Shown here piece after piece: positions 37,510 through 44,180 of a stretch of DNA of 44,180 nt (positions within the stretch are counted from its first letter, which is position 1; each line of letters starts with the position of its first letter). This DNA comes from an uncultured beta proteobacterium. GTDB lineage: Bacteria > Pseudomonadota > Gammaproteobacteria > Burkholderiales > Burkholderiaceae_C. Position numbers and translations under genes: made by a program. The notes below the pieces were generated by a model, which did no database searches, was not told the origin of the DNA, and saw nothing but the letters and a program-made list of their open reading frames with translations. The stretch spans positions 1 through 44,180 of the forward strand of contig CAILAY010000035.1 in NCBI GenBank assembly GCA_903832285.1. The letters are read 5' to 3'.

Positions 37510-38484
37510 TTATTCCAGCTTGATGCCGTGGGTAGCGATGATGGCGCCCAGCAGCGTGGTTTCTTCGCGGATGCGACTTTGCAATCCCTCGGGCGACGTG
37601 CCGAGCGCGCTCCAACCCTGGTTGAACAGAATCTGGCGGGTTTGCGCATCGTGCATCGCCTGCGGCACTGCAATGCTCAAGCGCAGTTGTGCCGCTTTGG
37701 ACAGCGTGGCGGGACCGACCAGAGCGGTCCACACCTCCAGTTGGAAGTCATGCACACCCGCTTCAGACAACGGCGCCACGTCCGGCACCAGGGCGCTGCG
37801 CCCCCCGCTCAGACCGATGGCGCGCAACTTGCCAGCATGCACGAGCGGCATGGCGATGCCTGGTGGCACCAGCGCCATCTGCACCTGGCCGCCCATCATT
37901 GCGCTGACGATTTGGGGATTTCCGGGATAGGGAACGTGCACGGCGCTCATCTTGCCCACCTTGGACTGCAGCAATTCCATGCCCAAATGCCCGACCGAGC
38001 CAAGGCCGACCGAGCCGTAGTTCCAGCGGTTGCCCGCCGAGCGCGCAGCCGCGAAAAACTGAGATCCTCCCGGCAAATTCGGTGGCGCCACCAACACCAG
38101 TGGCGCCGTCGTGAGCAAGGAAATCAGGCTGAAGTCCCTGGCCGGATCGTAAGGCAGCTTGGGGTACAGCAACTTGGCCGAAGTCAGGTTGCCGTTGATC
38201 AGAACGCCCAGCGTGTGGTCGTCCCTGGCCTTGGCCACCTGATCGGCCGCAATATTGCCCGATGCGCCGGGTTTGTTCTCCACGAACACGGCCTGGCCCA
38301 GTGTCTTGGACAGTGCGTCGGCCAGTGCGCGTGCCGAAATGTCGGGTGTGCTGCCCGCAGGGAAACCCACGATCAGCCGGACCGGTCGCGCAGGCCAGGT
38401 GGTCTGGGCCAGCGACCACGGGCACAACGCCAGCACGGCAGCGAAAAACGCCGCCTTGCGAATGCGCGCTAGGAGAGCAGTCAT
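37510..38484 (-). CDS. Bug/TctC-family tricarboxylate-type solute-binding protein
   Basis: Periplasmic binding protein of 324 aa. A signal peptide of about 27 residues ends near WSLAQ. The family start WPARPVRLIVGFPAGSTPDISAR and VENKPGASGNIAAD are clear, given here in two parts. These proteins bind small carboxylates or aromatic acids. No TctA/TctB membrane genes are near, so it is an orphan, which is common in Burkholderiales. Its neighbours suggest a ligand that is an intermediate of aromatic or carboxylate breakdown. Confidence 0.9.
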   Translation of the reverse strand: MTALLARIRKAAFFAAVLALCPWSLAQTTWPARPVRLIVGFPAGSTPDISARALADALSKTLGQAVFVENKPGASGNIAADQVAKARDDHTLGVLINGNLTSAKLLYPKLPYDPARDFSLISLLTTAPLVLVAPPNLPGGSQFFAAARSAGNRWNYGSVGLGSVGHLGMELLQSKVGKMSAVHVPYPGNPQIVSAMMGGQVQMALVPPGIAMPLVHAGKLRAIGLSGGRSALVPDVAPLSEAGVHDFQLEVWTALVGPATLSKAAQLRLSIAVPQAMHDAQTRQILFNQGWSALGTSPEGLQSRIREETTLLGAIIATHGIKLE

Positions 38485-38494
38485 CGGATCCAGC

Positions 38495-38803
38495 CTAAGC
38501 CGATCGGGCCAGCAGATCGAAATGTTCCACCACCGGCGGGGACGCGAAAAATGGCCCCACGATGGCGCGCCACTGACTGAACAGCTCGGACTGGCGAAAA
38601 GCGACGGTGTGGTCTTCCAACGTATCCCAGAAGATCGTCAGGACGTAGCGCTCGGGCGATTCGATGCACTTGTTCACCTTGAAGCCGCGAAAGCCCCTGG
38701 CATGGCAAACGACAGTGTTCAAGCCACGCTGTATGGCCTCATCAAAAGCTGACTGCTGGCCCGCTTGAATTCGGATGTCGGCAAGTTCGAGGATCATGGT
38801 CAT
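38495..38803 (-). CDS. ABM-family small protein (antibiotic biosynthesis monooxygenase fold)
   Basis: 102-aa single-domain protein of the dimeric alpha/beta barrel superfamily. ADIRIQAGQQSAFDEAI opens the domain, and ARGFRGFKVNKC and YVLTIFWDTLEDH are conserved segments. Such proteins act as monooxygenases or as small stress proteins. The start is ATG 38803 or ATG 38797. The stop is 10 bp from the binding-protein gene, so it is clearly in the same operon. Confidence 0.8.
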   Translation of the reverse strand: MTMILELADIRIQAGQQSAFDEAIQRGLNTVVCHARGFRGFKVNKCIESPERYVLTIFWDTLEDHTVAFRQSELFSQWRAIVGPFFASPPVVEHFDLLARSA

Positions 38804-38844
38804 TGTTCCGGTTCGGGCAGGTATGGATCCTGGGGTGGTCATCG

Positions 38845-39225
38845 TTAGCGCTGAATCAGCTCAATCTTGTAGCCATCGGGGTCGACCACAAAGGCGATGA
38901 AGGTGCTGCCGCCTTTGACCGGTCCCGGCTCGCGGCTGACGACGCCACCGGTGGCGCGCACCTGTTCGCAGATCGCAGCCACGTCCGGCACGCCCAGGGC
39001 AATGTGTCCGTAGGCCGTGCCCAATTCGTAAGACGTGACACCGTAGTTGTAGGTGAGTTCCAGTTCCGCGTGCTGCGGATTGTTGCCGTATCCGACGAAG
39101 GCAAGGGTGTATTTCTGCTCCGGCCGGTCGGTGGTGCGCAGCAGCGTCATGCCAAGAGCGCGGGTGTAGAAATCGATCGAGCGTTGCAGGTCGCCAACGC
39201 GCAGCATGGTGTGGAGTAGTCGCAT
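38845..39225 (-). CDS. gloA: Lactoylglutathione lyase (glyoxalase I)
   Basis: 126-aa metalloenzyme that converts the methylglyoxal-glutathione hemithioacetal to S-lactoylglutathione. Two beta-alpha-beta-beta-beta units carry the four metal ligands: His in LLHTMLRV, Glu in ELELTYN, His in YGHIALGV and Glu in [20 protein letters not shown] and DPDGYKIEL are classical signature stretches. The size is that of short Ni/Co-type bacterial GloA. ATG 39225 begins at the domain. Confidence 0.92.
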   Translation of the reverse strand: MRLLHTMLRVGDLQRSIDFYTRALGMTLLRTTDRPEQKYTLAFVGYGNNPQHAELELTYNYGVTSYELGTAYGHIALGVPDVAAICEQVRATGGVVSREPGPVKGGSTFIAFVVDPDGYKIELIQR

Positions 39226-39275
39226 GGTTTTCTCAGACGGGGGTGACAAAAGAATCTGGTGAAACGGAATCGGTG

Positions 39276-40058
39276 TCAGACGGGAACGGTGTAGTTCAGC
39301 GTCATGCGTCCGCCGTCGACGGTGACGATCTCGCCGGTGACATAACTGGCGGCGTCGCTCGCCAGCCAGGCCACCACGTCCGCAATTTCGCCGGGCTCAC
39401 CCAGGCGCTTCATCGGCGTGCGGCTCAGGATGCGGGCTTTTGCCTCTTCGCTGGTCAGCACCGCCTGCGCCGCCAGTTCCGTGGCAATGGTGCCGGGGGC
39501 GACCGCGTTTACGCGCACGCCTTTGTCGGCCAATGCCAGCGCCATGACGCGGGTGAGCTGGTTCATGCCGCCCTTGCTCACGTTGTAGCTGGCGATGTTG
39601 GGAATGGTGAGCACGCCGTTGACAGAACTCATGTTGATGATGCTGCCGCTGCGCACCAGGGCCATCACGCGCGCCACGGCTTGTCCCACCAGAAAGGCGC
39701 CCTTGAGGTTGACCCGCAGCACGGCGTCGAAGTCGGCTTCAGTCACGTCGAGAAAATCCGCCGCCTTGAAGATGCCGGCGTTGTTCACCAGCACATCGAT
39801 GCGACCAAGTTGCGCCAGGATTTTCTCCACCATGGCATCGACCTGCCCCTTGTCGCCCACATCGCAATGGACATAGAGCGCACCCAGTTCGTGCGCCAGC
39901 GCCTTGCCGCGCGCGTCACTCACGTCGGCGATGACGCAGTGCGCGCCTTCCCGCGCGAAGCGGCGCACGCAGGCCTCGCCTATGCCTTGCGCACCGCCCG
40001 TCACCAGACAGACGCGGCCGTTGTGACCGAAAGAGATGGTGTGGGTGCTGGTGTTCAT
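39276..40058 (-). CDS. Short-chain dehydrogenase/reductase
   Basis: Classical NAD(P)-dependent oxidoreductase of 260 aa. Cofactor motif [14 protein letters not shown] at about 95, catalytic Ser in MSSVNG, and YNVSKGG with Tyr and Lys. The C-terminal [17 protein letters not shown] is typical. The substrate is unknown. It heads the minus-strand cluster with glyoxalase, ABM protein, Bug protein and the fumarylpyruvate hydrolase-like enzyme, suggesting one catabolic unit. Confidence 0.88.
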   Translation of the reverse strand: MNTSTHTISFGHNGRVCLVTGGAQGIGEACVRRFAREGAHCVIADVSDARGKALAHELGALYVHCDVGDKGQVDAMVEKILAQLGRIDVLVNNAGIFKAADFLDVTEADFDAVLRVNLKGAFLVGQAVARVMALVRSGSIINMSSVNGVLTIPNIASYNVSKGGMNQLTRVMALALADKGVRVNAVAPGTIATELAAQAVLTSEEAKARILSRTPMKRLGEPGEIADVVAWLASDAASYVTGEIVTVDGGRMTLNYTVPV

Positions 40059-40100
40059 GACGTCATGTTAGCAGCGCCCATGCAGTCTGGTCGGTGGGGC

Positions 40101-40122
40101 GGTTGGCGCAATGGCGCCAACC
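40101..40122. terminator. 9-bp hairpin between oxidoreductase and SDR genes
   Basis: Perfect 9-bp stem (40101-40109 with 40114-40122), loop AATG, in the 132-bp gap between two same-strand genes. There is no T-run, so it may be a Rho-type end structure or an operator. Confidence 0.4.
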
Positions 40123-40190
40123 CGCGCCTGGGTGCCCCGATGCATCGCATTTGTCGGCAGCACACCCGGCCTGAGGCCACATGCACGTTG

Positions 40191-40853
40191 TCACGCGGCC
40201 TGCATTTCTCCCGAGAGCAGGGTTCGGATTCCTGGCTTGGCGTCCGATACCGCCTGCATCAGGGCGCGTGCAATTTGCGCCGCCGGGATGACCCGGTAGT
40301 TGGCGGGAATCAGGGGTGCCAGCGCCCGCATGGCCATCAATGCCAGACCTTCGCCACCGCGTCCCGGTTGCTGCAGGGCCGCGCGATCGCCCTCAATGAA
40401 GGAGGGCCGCGCCAGAATCAGTGTGGCGTAGCCCAGCTCGCGCAAGGCGTCCTCCATATCGCCCTTGACGCGGTTGTAGAACACGGATGATCTGGCGCTG
40501 GCTCCCATGGCGCTGACCACTCCCAGGCGCGTCGCGCCGCAGGCTTGCGCGGCTTCGGCAACTGCCAGCACCGCATCAAAATCGACTGCTCGGAAAGACT
40601 GGCGGCTGCCCGCCACCTTGATCGTGGTGCCCAGCGCGACATACACCTCGTCCACTTCAGGCAGCTTGCCGATGTGGGCGAAGTCCACCGTGTGGACTTG
40701 CAGTTTGGGGTGGGTGATGGGTGGTGCTCTGCGACCCAGCACATGCACGGCGCGGTAACGCTTATCGGCCAGCAGGCCCGCGAGAATTTCCCGACCCACC
40801 AGACCGGTTGCCCCCGCCACCAAAGCCACCCGACCTGCCGCCTGATCCACCAT
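40191..40853 (-). CDS. NAD(P)-binding Rossmann protein, HTATIP2-like
   Basis: 220-aa atypical SDR-like protein. [11 protein letters not shown] at about 12-22 is the dinucleotide motif; [15 protein letters not shown] and [12 protein letters not shown] are typical of the small oxidoreductase group related to HTATIP2. The function is unknown. ATG 40853 has GGAGG 5 nt upstream, and the Rossmann motif follows at once, so the start cannot be much later. This means its first 92 nt overlap the end of the RNA helicase gene in another frame. Confidence 0.8.
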   Translation of the reverse strand: MVDQAAGRVALVAGATGLVGREILAGLLADKRYRAVHVLGRRAPPITHPKLQVHTVDFAHIGKLPEVDEVYVALGTTIKVAGSRQSFRAVDFDAVLAVAEAAQACGATRLGVVSAMGASARSSVFYNRVKGDMEDALRELGYATLILARPSFIEGDRAALQQPGRGGEGLALMAMRALAPLIPANYRVIPAAQIARALMQAVSDAKPGIRTLLSGEMQAA

Positions 40854-42480
40854 AGCCGCCTCCGTTGCGATTGCCGCCGTAGCCGCCACGGCCGCTGCGT
40901 TGCGACATCATATCGACGCTGGTGCGCATCGGGTCTGGCTGCCCCTGGCCCGTGCGTTGGGGTTGACCGCCACCGACCCCGCCCAGGTGCGCGCCGGGTG
41001 CGGGCTGAGCGTCGTCGCTGTAGCCGCCACCGCCGCCACCGCCCGAGCGTCCGCGACCCTGAGGCGGACGAGCGCCTTGAGGCCTTGGGCCCTGTGGCGG
41101 ACGCGAATTCGGCGCACCCACGGGTCCGCGTGGTGCGCCAGCCCTTGGGCCGCCGCGTCCACCACCACCGGCGCCATTGCCACCGCGCCCGCCGGCGCGA
41201 TTTTCGCTCACGCGCTGCATCATTTCGGTCCGTGCCGCACGGCCCGCAGCCTGCATCACGTCGCGGCTGGGCGGGTTTCCGAGTCCGCCCCAGATGGTCT
41301 GGCGGCCCATGGCCAGAGGCTCGGCCTTTTCGCCGGGCTCTGCGCCAAAGCCTTCGACCAGCTTGACTTCAATGTTCTGTTTGGTGAAACGTTCGATGGC
41401 CTGCATGAAACCTTCTTCGTCCAGACACACCAGATTGATGGCGGCGCCGTCGGCTCCGGCGCGGCCGGTGCGGCCGATGCGGTGTACGTAGTCTTCGCAG
41501 ACGTTGGGGATTTCATAGTTCACCACGTGCGGCAGATCGTCGATGTCGATGCCGCGCGCGGCGATGTCGGTGGCGACCAGGGCACGCACCTCGCCGCTTT
41601 TGAAGCCGGCAAGTGCCTGGGTGCGCGCGGTCTGGCTCTTGTTGCCGTGCAGCGCCATGGCGCTGATGCCGTTCTTCTCGAGATACTCGGCCACGGAGTT
41701 GGCGCCGAACTTGGTGCGCGTGAATACCAGCACCTGGCTCCAGTTGTGCTCCTGGATGATGTGCGCCAGCAGCGCTTTTTTCTTGCCGCGACCCACCGGG
41801 TGAATCAATTGGGTGATGCGCTGCACCGTGGTGTTGCGCGGCGTCACCTGGATATGCAGCGGATCCTTCAGCAGGCCCTGCGCCAGATCGCGAATTTCGT
41901 CGCTGAAGGTGGCCGAAAACAGCAGGCTCTGCTTTTCCTTCGGCACCACGGCGAGCACCTTCTTCACGTCGTGGATGAAGCCCATGTCGAGCATGCGGTC
42001 GGCTTCGTCCAGCACCAGGATTTGCACCTGACCCAGATCGAGCACACCTTGCTGCAGCAGGTCCAGCAGTCGACCTGGTGTGGCCACCAAAATGTCGACG
42101 CCCTTCTTGACCTTGGTGATTTGCGGGTTCATGCCGACGCCGCCAAAGATCACGGTGGAGGTGAGTTGCAGGTACTTGCCGTACTCGCGTGCCGACTCTT
42201 CGACCTGGGCGGCGAGCTCACGCGTTGGGGTGAGGATCAGGGCACGGATGCCGTTGCCGCCGAACTTGTTTTGCGCGCTGCGGCTCATGCTCAAACGATG
42301 CAGGATCGGCAGCATGAAGGCTGCTGTCTTGCCGGTGCCGGTCTGGGCGCCGCCCAGCAGGTCTTTGCCATCAAGCACGGCGGGAATAGCCTGGGCCTGG
42401 ATAGGGGTGGGGGTTTCGTAGCCTTGCTCGTGCACGGCTTTCAGAATGGCAGGAGCCAGTTTCAATTCATCAAAATTCAT
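40762..42480 (-). CDS. rhlE: DEAD-box ATP-dependent RNA helicase, RhlE type
   Basis: RNA-remodelling helicase of 572 aa. Motifs in order: Q motif in [11 protein letters not shown], Walker [25 protein letters not shown] in [33 protein letters not shown] and [10 protein letters not shown]. The last 200 residues are a Gly/Arg/Pro-rich RNA-binding tail with many GG(Y/N/R) repeats. ATG 42480 (MNFDELKL) matches the usual family start; the frame is open further upstream but reads into the divergent spacer. The tail continues 92 nt into the downstream gene. Confidence 0.93.
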   Translation of the reverse strand: MNFDELKLAPAILKAVHEQGYETPTPIQAQAIPAVLDGKDLLGGAQTGTGKTAAFMLPILHRLSMSRSAQNKFGGNGIRALILTPTRELAAQVEESAREYGKYLQLTSTVIFGGVGMNPQITKVKKGVDILVATPGRLLDLLQQGVLDLGQVQILVLDEADRMLDMGFIHDVKKVLAVVPKEKQSLLFSATFSDEIRDLAQGLLKDPLHIQVTPRNTTVQRITQLIHPVGRGKKKALLAHIIQEHNWSQVLVFTRTKFGANSVAEYLEKNGISAMALHGNKSQTARTQALAGFKSGEVRALVATDIAARGIDIDDLPHVVNYEIPNVCEDYVHRIGRTGRAGADGAAINLVCLDEEGFMQAIERFTKQNIEVKLVEGFGAEPGEKAEPLAMGRQTIWGGLGNPPSRDVMQAAGRAARTEMMQRVSENRAGGRGGNGAGGGGRGGPRAGAPRGPVGAPNSRPPQGPRPQGARPPQGRGRSGGGGGGGYSDDAQPAPGAHLGGVGGGQPQRTGQGQPDPMRTSVDMMSQRSGRGGYGGNRNGGGYGGSGGRSGGFGGGGNRSGGSGNSRGPAGR

Positions 42481-42746
42481 AGGAAGGCGCCCGTTCCGGA
42501 GCGCAGGGGTATCGGCCTGTAGCATTCCCGCAGGGAACGCACCAGTCAAAGGCAGATGGGGTACAAAAATGGGCGCTCGACGTAACAGTCTCGGCCCCAG
42601 CAAAGTGCTGACGTTGCGGGCCACTGGAGTACCGCAACAGCGCCCATTGTCGCATGAACTGCGGCCCGCTGCATTAGCGTCGATAATCCTTGGTTGGCCG
42701 CCGGTATCGGCGGCGTCAGGATCAGTCACACATCACCAGGTAAACC
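42481..42746. promoter_or_regulatory. Divergent intergenic region, rhlE and ettA
   Basis: 266 bp between two divergent translation factors/helicases, the longest non-coding gap here. A small hairpin (TTCCC/GGGAA, 42525-42537) is the only structure I see. Promoters for both genes should lie here. Confidence 0.4.
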
Positions 42747-44180
42747 ATGGCTCAATACGTTTTTACGATGAACCGCGTCGGCAAGATCGTGCCGCCCAAA
42801 CGGCACATTCTCAAGGACATCTCGCTCAGCTTTTTCCCCGGCGCCAAGATCGGAGTGCTGGGCACCAATGGATCCGGCAAGTCCACGCTGCTGAAAATCA
42901 TGGCAGGCCTGGACAAGGAGATCGAGGGCGAAGCCACTCCCATGCCAGGCCTGAACATCGGCTACCTGCCGCAGGAGCCGCAGCTCGATCCGACGCAGAC
43001 CGTGCGCGAGAGCGTGGAAGCCGGCATGGGCAAGGTGTTTGCCGCCAAGGCGCGCCTGGAAGAGGTGTACACCGCCTATGGTGAAGAGGACGCCGACTTC
43101 GACAAACTGGCCGCCGAACAGGCCGAGCTCGAAGCCATCATCTCGACGGCCGGCACCGACACCGAACACCAGTTGGAGATCGCTGCCGACGCGCTGCGCC
43201 TGCCGCCCTGGGACGCGGTCATTGGCGTGCTTTCCGGGGGAGAGAAGCGGCGCGTGGCGCTGTGCCGTCTGCTGCTGTCGCACCCCGACATGCTGCTGCT
43301 GGACGAACCCACCAATCACCTGGACGCGGAGTCGGTGGACTGGCTGGAGCAGTTTCTGCAGCGCTATTCAGGCACGGTGGTGGCGATCACGCATGACCGC
43401 TACTTCCTGGACAACGCGGCCGAATGGATTCTGGAACTGGATCGGGGCGCGGGCATTCCGTACAAGGGCAACTACAGCGACTGGCTGACGCAAAAGCAGG
43501 AACGCCTGGTGCAGGAAAACAAGGGCGAAGAGTCGCGCGCCAAGGCCTTGAAGAAGGAGTTGGAATGGTCGCGCCAGAACCCGAAGGCGCGTCAGGCCAA
43601 GAGCAAGGCGCGTCTGGCGCGCTTTGAAGAACTGTCCGATTTCGAATACCAGAAGCGCAACGAGACGAACGAAATTTTCATCCCGGTCGCCGAGCGCCTG
43701 GGACAGGAAGTGATCGAGTTCGTGAACGTCACCAAGTCCTTTGGAGACCGCGTGCTGATCGACAACCTGAGCTTCAAGGTGCCGCCAGGCGCCATCGTCG
43801 GCATCATCGGTCCCAACGGCGCCGGCAAGTCCACGCTGTTTCGCATGATCTCGGGTCAGCAAAAGCCCGACTCCGGCGAAGTGAAGATCGGACAGACGGT
43901 GAAGATGGCTTTTGTCGATCAGAACCGCGACGACCTGAGCAACGAAAAGAAGGTGTGGGAAGACGTCTCCGGCGGCCTGGACATTCTGAACGTCGGCAAG
44001 TTCCAGATGGCCAGTCGCGCCTATTGCGGGCGCTTCAACTTCAACGGTGCGGACCAGCAAAAGCGCGTCGGTACTTTGTCCGGCGGCGAACGCGGCCGTC
44101 TGCACCTGGCCAAGACGCTGATCGCTGGCGGCAACGTGCTGATGCTGGATGAACCGTCCAACGACTTGGACGTGGAAACC
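42747..44180 (+). CDS. ettA: Energy-dependent translational throttle protein EttA (ABC-F), 3' truncated by window
   Basis: Ribosome-binding ABC-F ATPase that gates the first peptide bond according to ATP/ADP level. 478 residues are visible of about 555. The start MAQYVFTMNRVGK is the family hallmark. The first ATPase domain has GTNGSGKST, LSGGEKRR and LLLDEPTNHLD; the linker is charged and helical (about 250-310); the second domain has GPNGAGKST, LSGGERGRLHLA and MLDEPSNDLD. There are no membrane segments. AGG 6 nt upstream supports ATG 42747. The C-terminal end lies beyond the window. Confidence 0.95.
   Translation, partial: MAQYVFTMNRVGKIVPPKRHILKDISLSFFPGAKIGVLGTNGSGKSTLLKIMAGLDKEIEGEATPMPGLNIGYLPQEPQLDPTQTVRESVEAGMGKVFAAKARLEEVYTAYGEEDADFDKLAAEQAELEAIISTAGTDTEHQLEIAADALRLPPWDAVIGVLSGGEKRRVALCRLLLSHPDMLLLDEPTNHLDAESVDWLEQFLQRYSGTVVAITHDRYFLDNAAEWILELDRGAGIPYKGNYSDWLTQKQERLVQENKGEESRAKALKKELEWSRQNPKARQAKSKARLARFEELSDFEYQKRNETNEIFIPVAERLGQEVIEFVNVTKSFGDRVLIDNLSFKVPPGAIVGIIGPNGAGKSTLFRMISGQQKPDSGEVKIGQTVKMAFVDQNRDDLSNEKKVWEDVSGGLDILNVGKFQMASRAYCGRFNFNGADQQKRVGTLSGGERGRLHLAKTLIAGGNVLMLDEPSNDLDVET

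Noticed and set aside
40900..42522. 540-residue plus-strand open frame
   Set aside because: Antisense to the RNA helicase; all helicase motifs are on the other strand.

Overview
The window is about 44 kb of high-GC chromosomal DNA. Its gene set and protein wording look like a betaproteobacterium of the Burkholderiales, most likely Comamonadaceae. The pointers are a choline-kinase-fold homoserine kinase beside a BPSS1780-type membrane protein, a RelA with the EXDD synthetase motif, 3-hydroxybutyrate dehydrogenase, an orphan Bug-type binding protein, and dispersed short GC-rich palindromic repeats. The taxonomic call is inference; no rRNA or tRNA gene is present to anchor it.

Left end (1-5.1 kb): the window opens inside a group II intron. 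Its ORF encodes a reverse transcriptase/maturase/HNH protein, and domains V and VI lie at about 1941-2010. The intron sits inside the N-terminal coding region of a UvrD/Rep-type helicase gene. That helicase also carries two in-frame insertions of intergenic-type sequence, one of which (69 bp) has a relative just downstream of relA. A GNAT acetyltransferase follows.

5.2-16.3 kb: two tightly coupled plus-strand operons, in which nearly every stop codon overlaps the next start as ATGA. The first is cupin, secreted S33-type peptidase, NatA-like ATPase, NatB-like permease. The second is a bile-acid-symporter-family transporter, an extended SDR, an exported protein combining a CxxCH heme site with a Vgb/NHL-like propeller, an MFS transporter, and then an 80-residue unknown. 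Between them, on the minus strand, are a ThrB-type homoserine kinase and a membrane protein.

16.3-24.6 kb: an ABM-GNAT fusion protein, a small PnuC-like membrane protein, polA, a strong palindrome, 3-hydroxybutyrate dehydrogenase, an alpha/beta hydrolase, and relA followed by a repeat element flanked by 20-bp direct repeats.

24.6-42.5 kb: an unbroken minus-strand run. Read in the direction of transcription it holds a RhlE-type RNA helicase, a Rossmann-fold protein that overlaps it by 92 nt, an SDR-glyoxalase-ABM-Bug-fumarylpyruvate hydrolase cluster, a NUDIX hydrolase, a PhnD-like periplasmic binding protein, a hybrid histidine kinase, a LysR regulator, an oxalate/formate-family transporter, and a two-subunit NAD-dependent formate dehydrogenase whose beta subunit fuses the NuoE- and NuoF-like parts. 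The last seven look like a sensing, uptake and oxidation module for formate or oxalate, though the ligand of the sensor is unknown.

Right end: the ABC-F protein EttA starts at 42747 and runs off the window.
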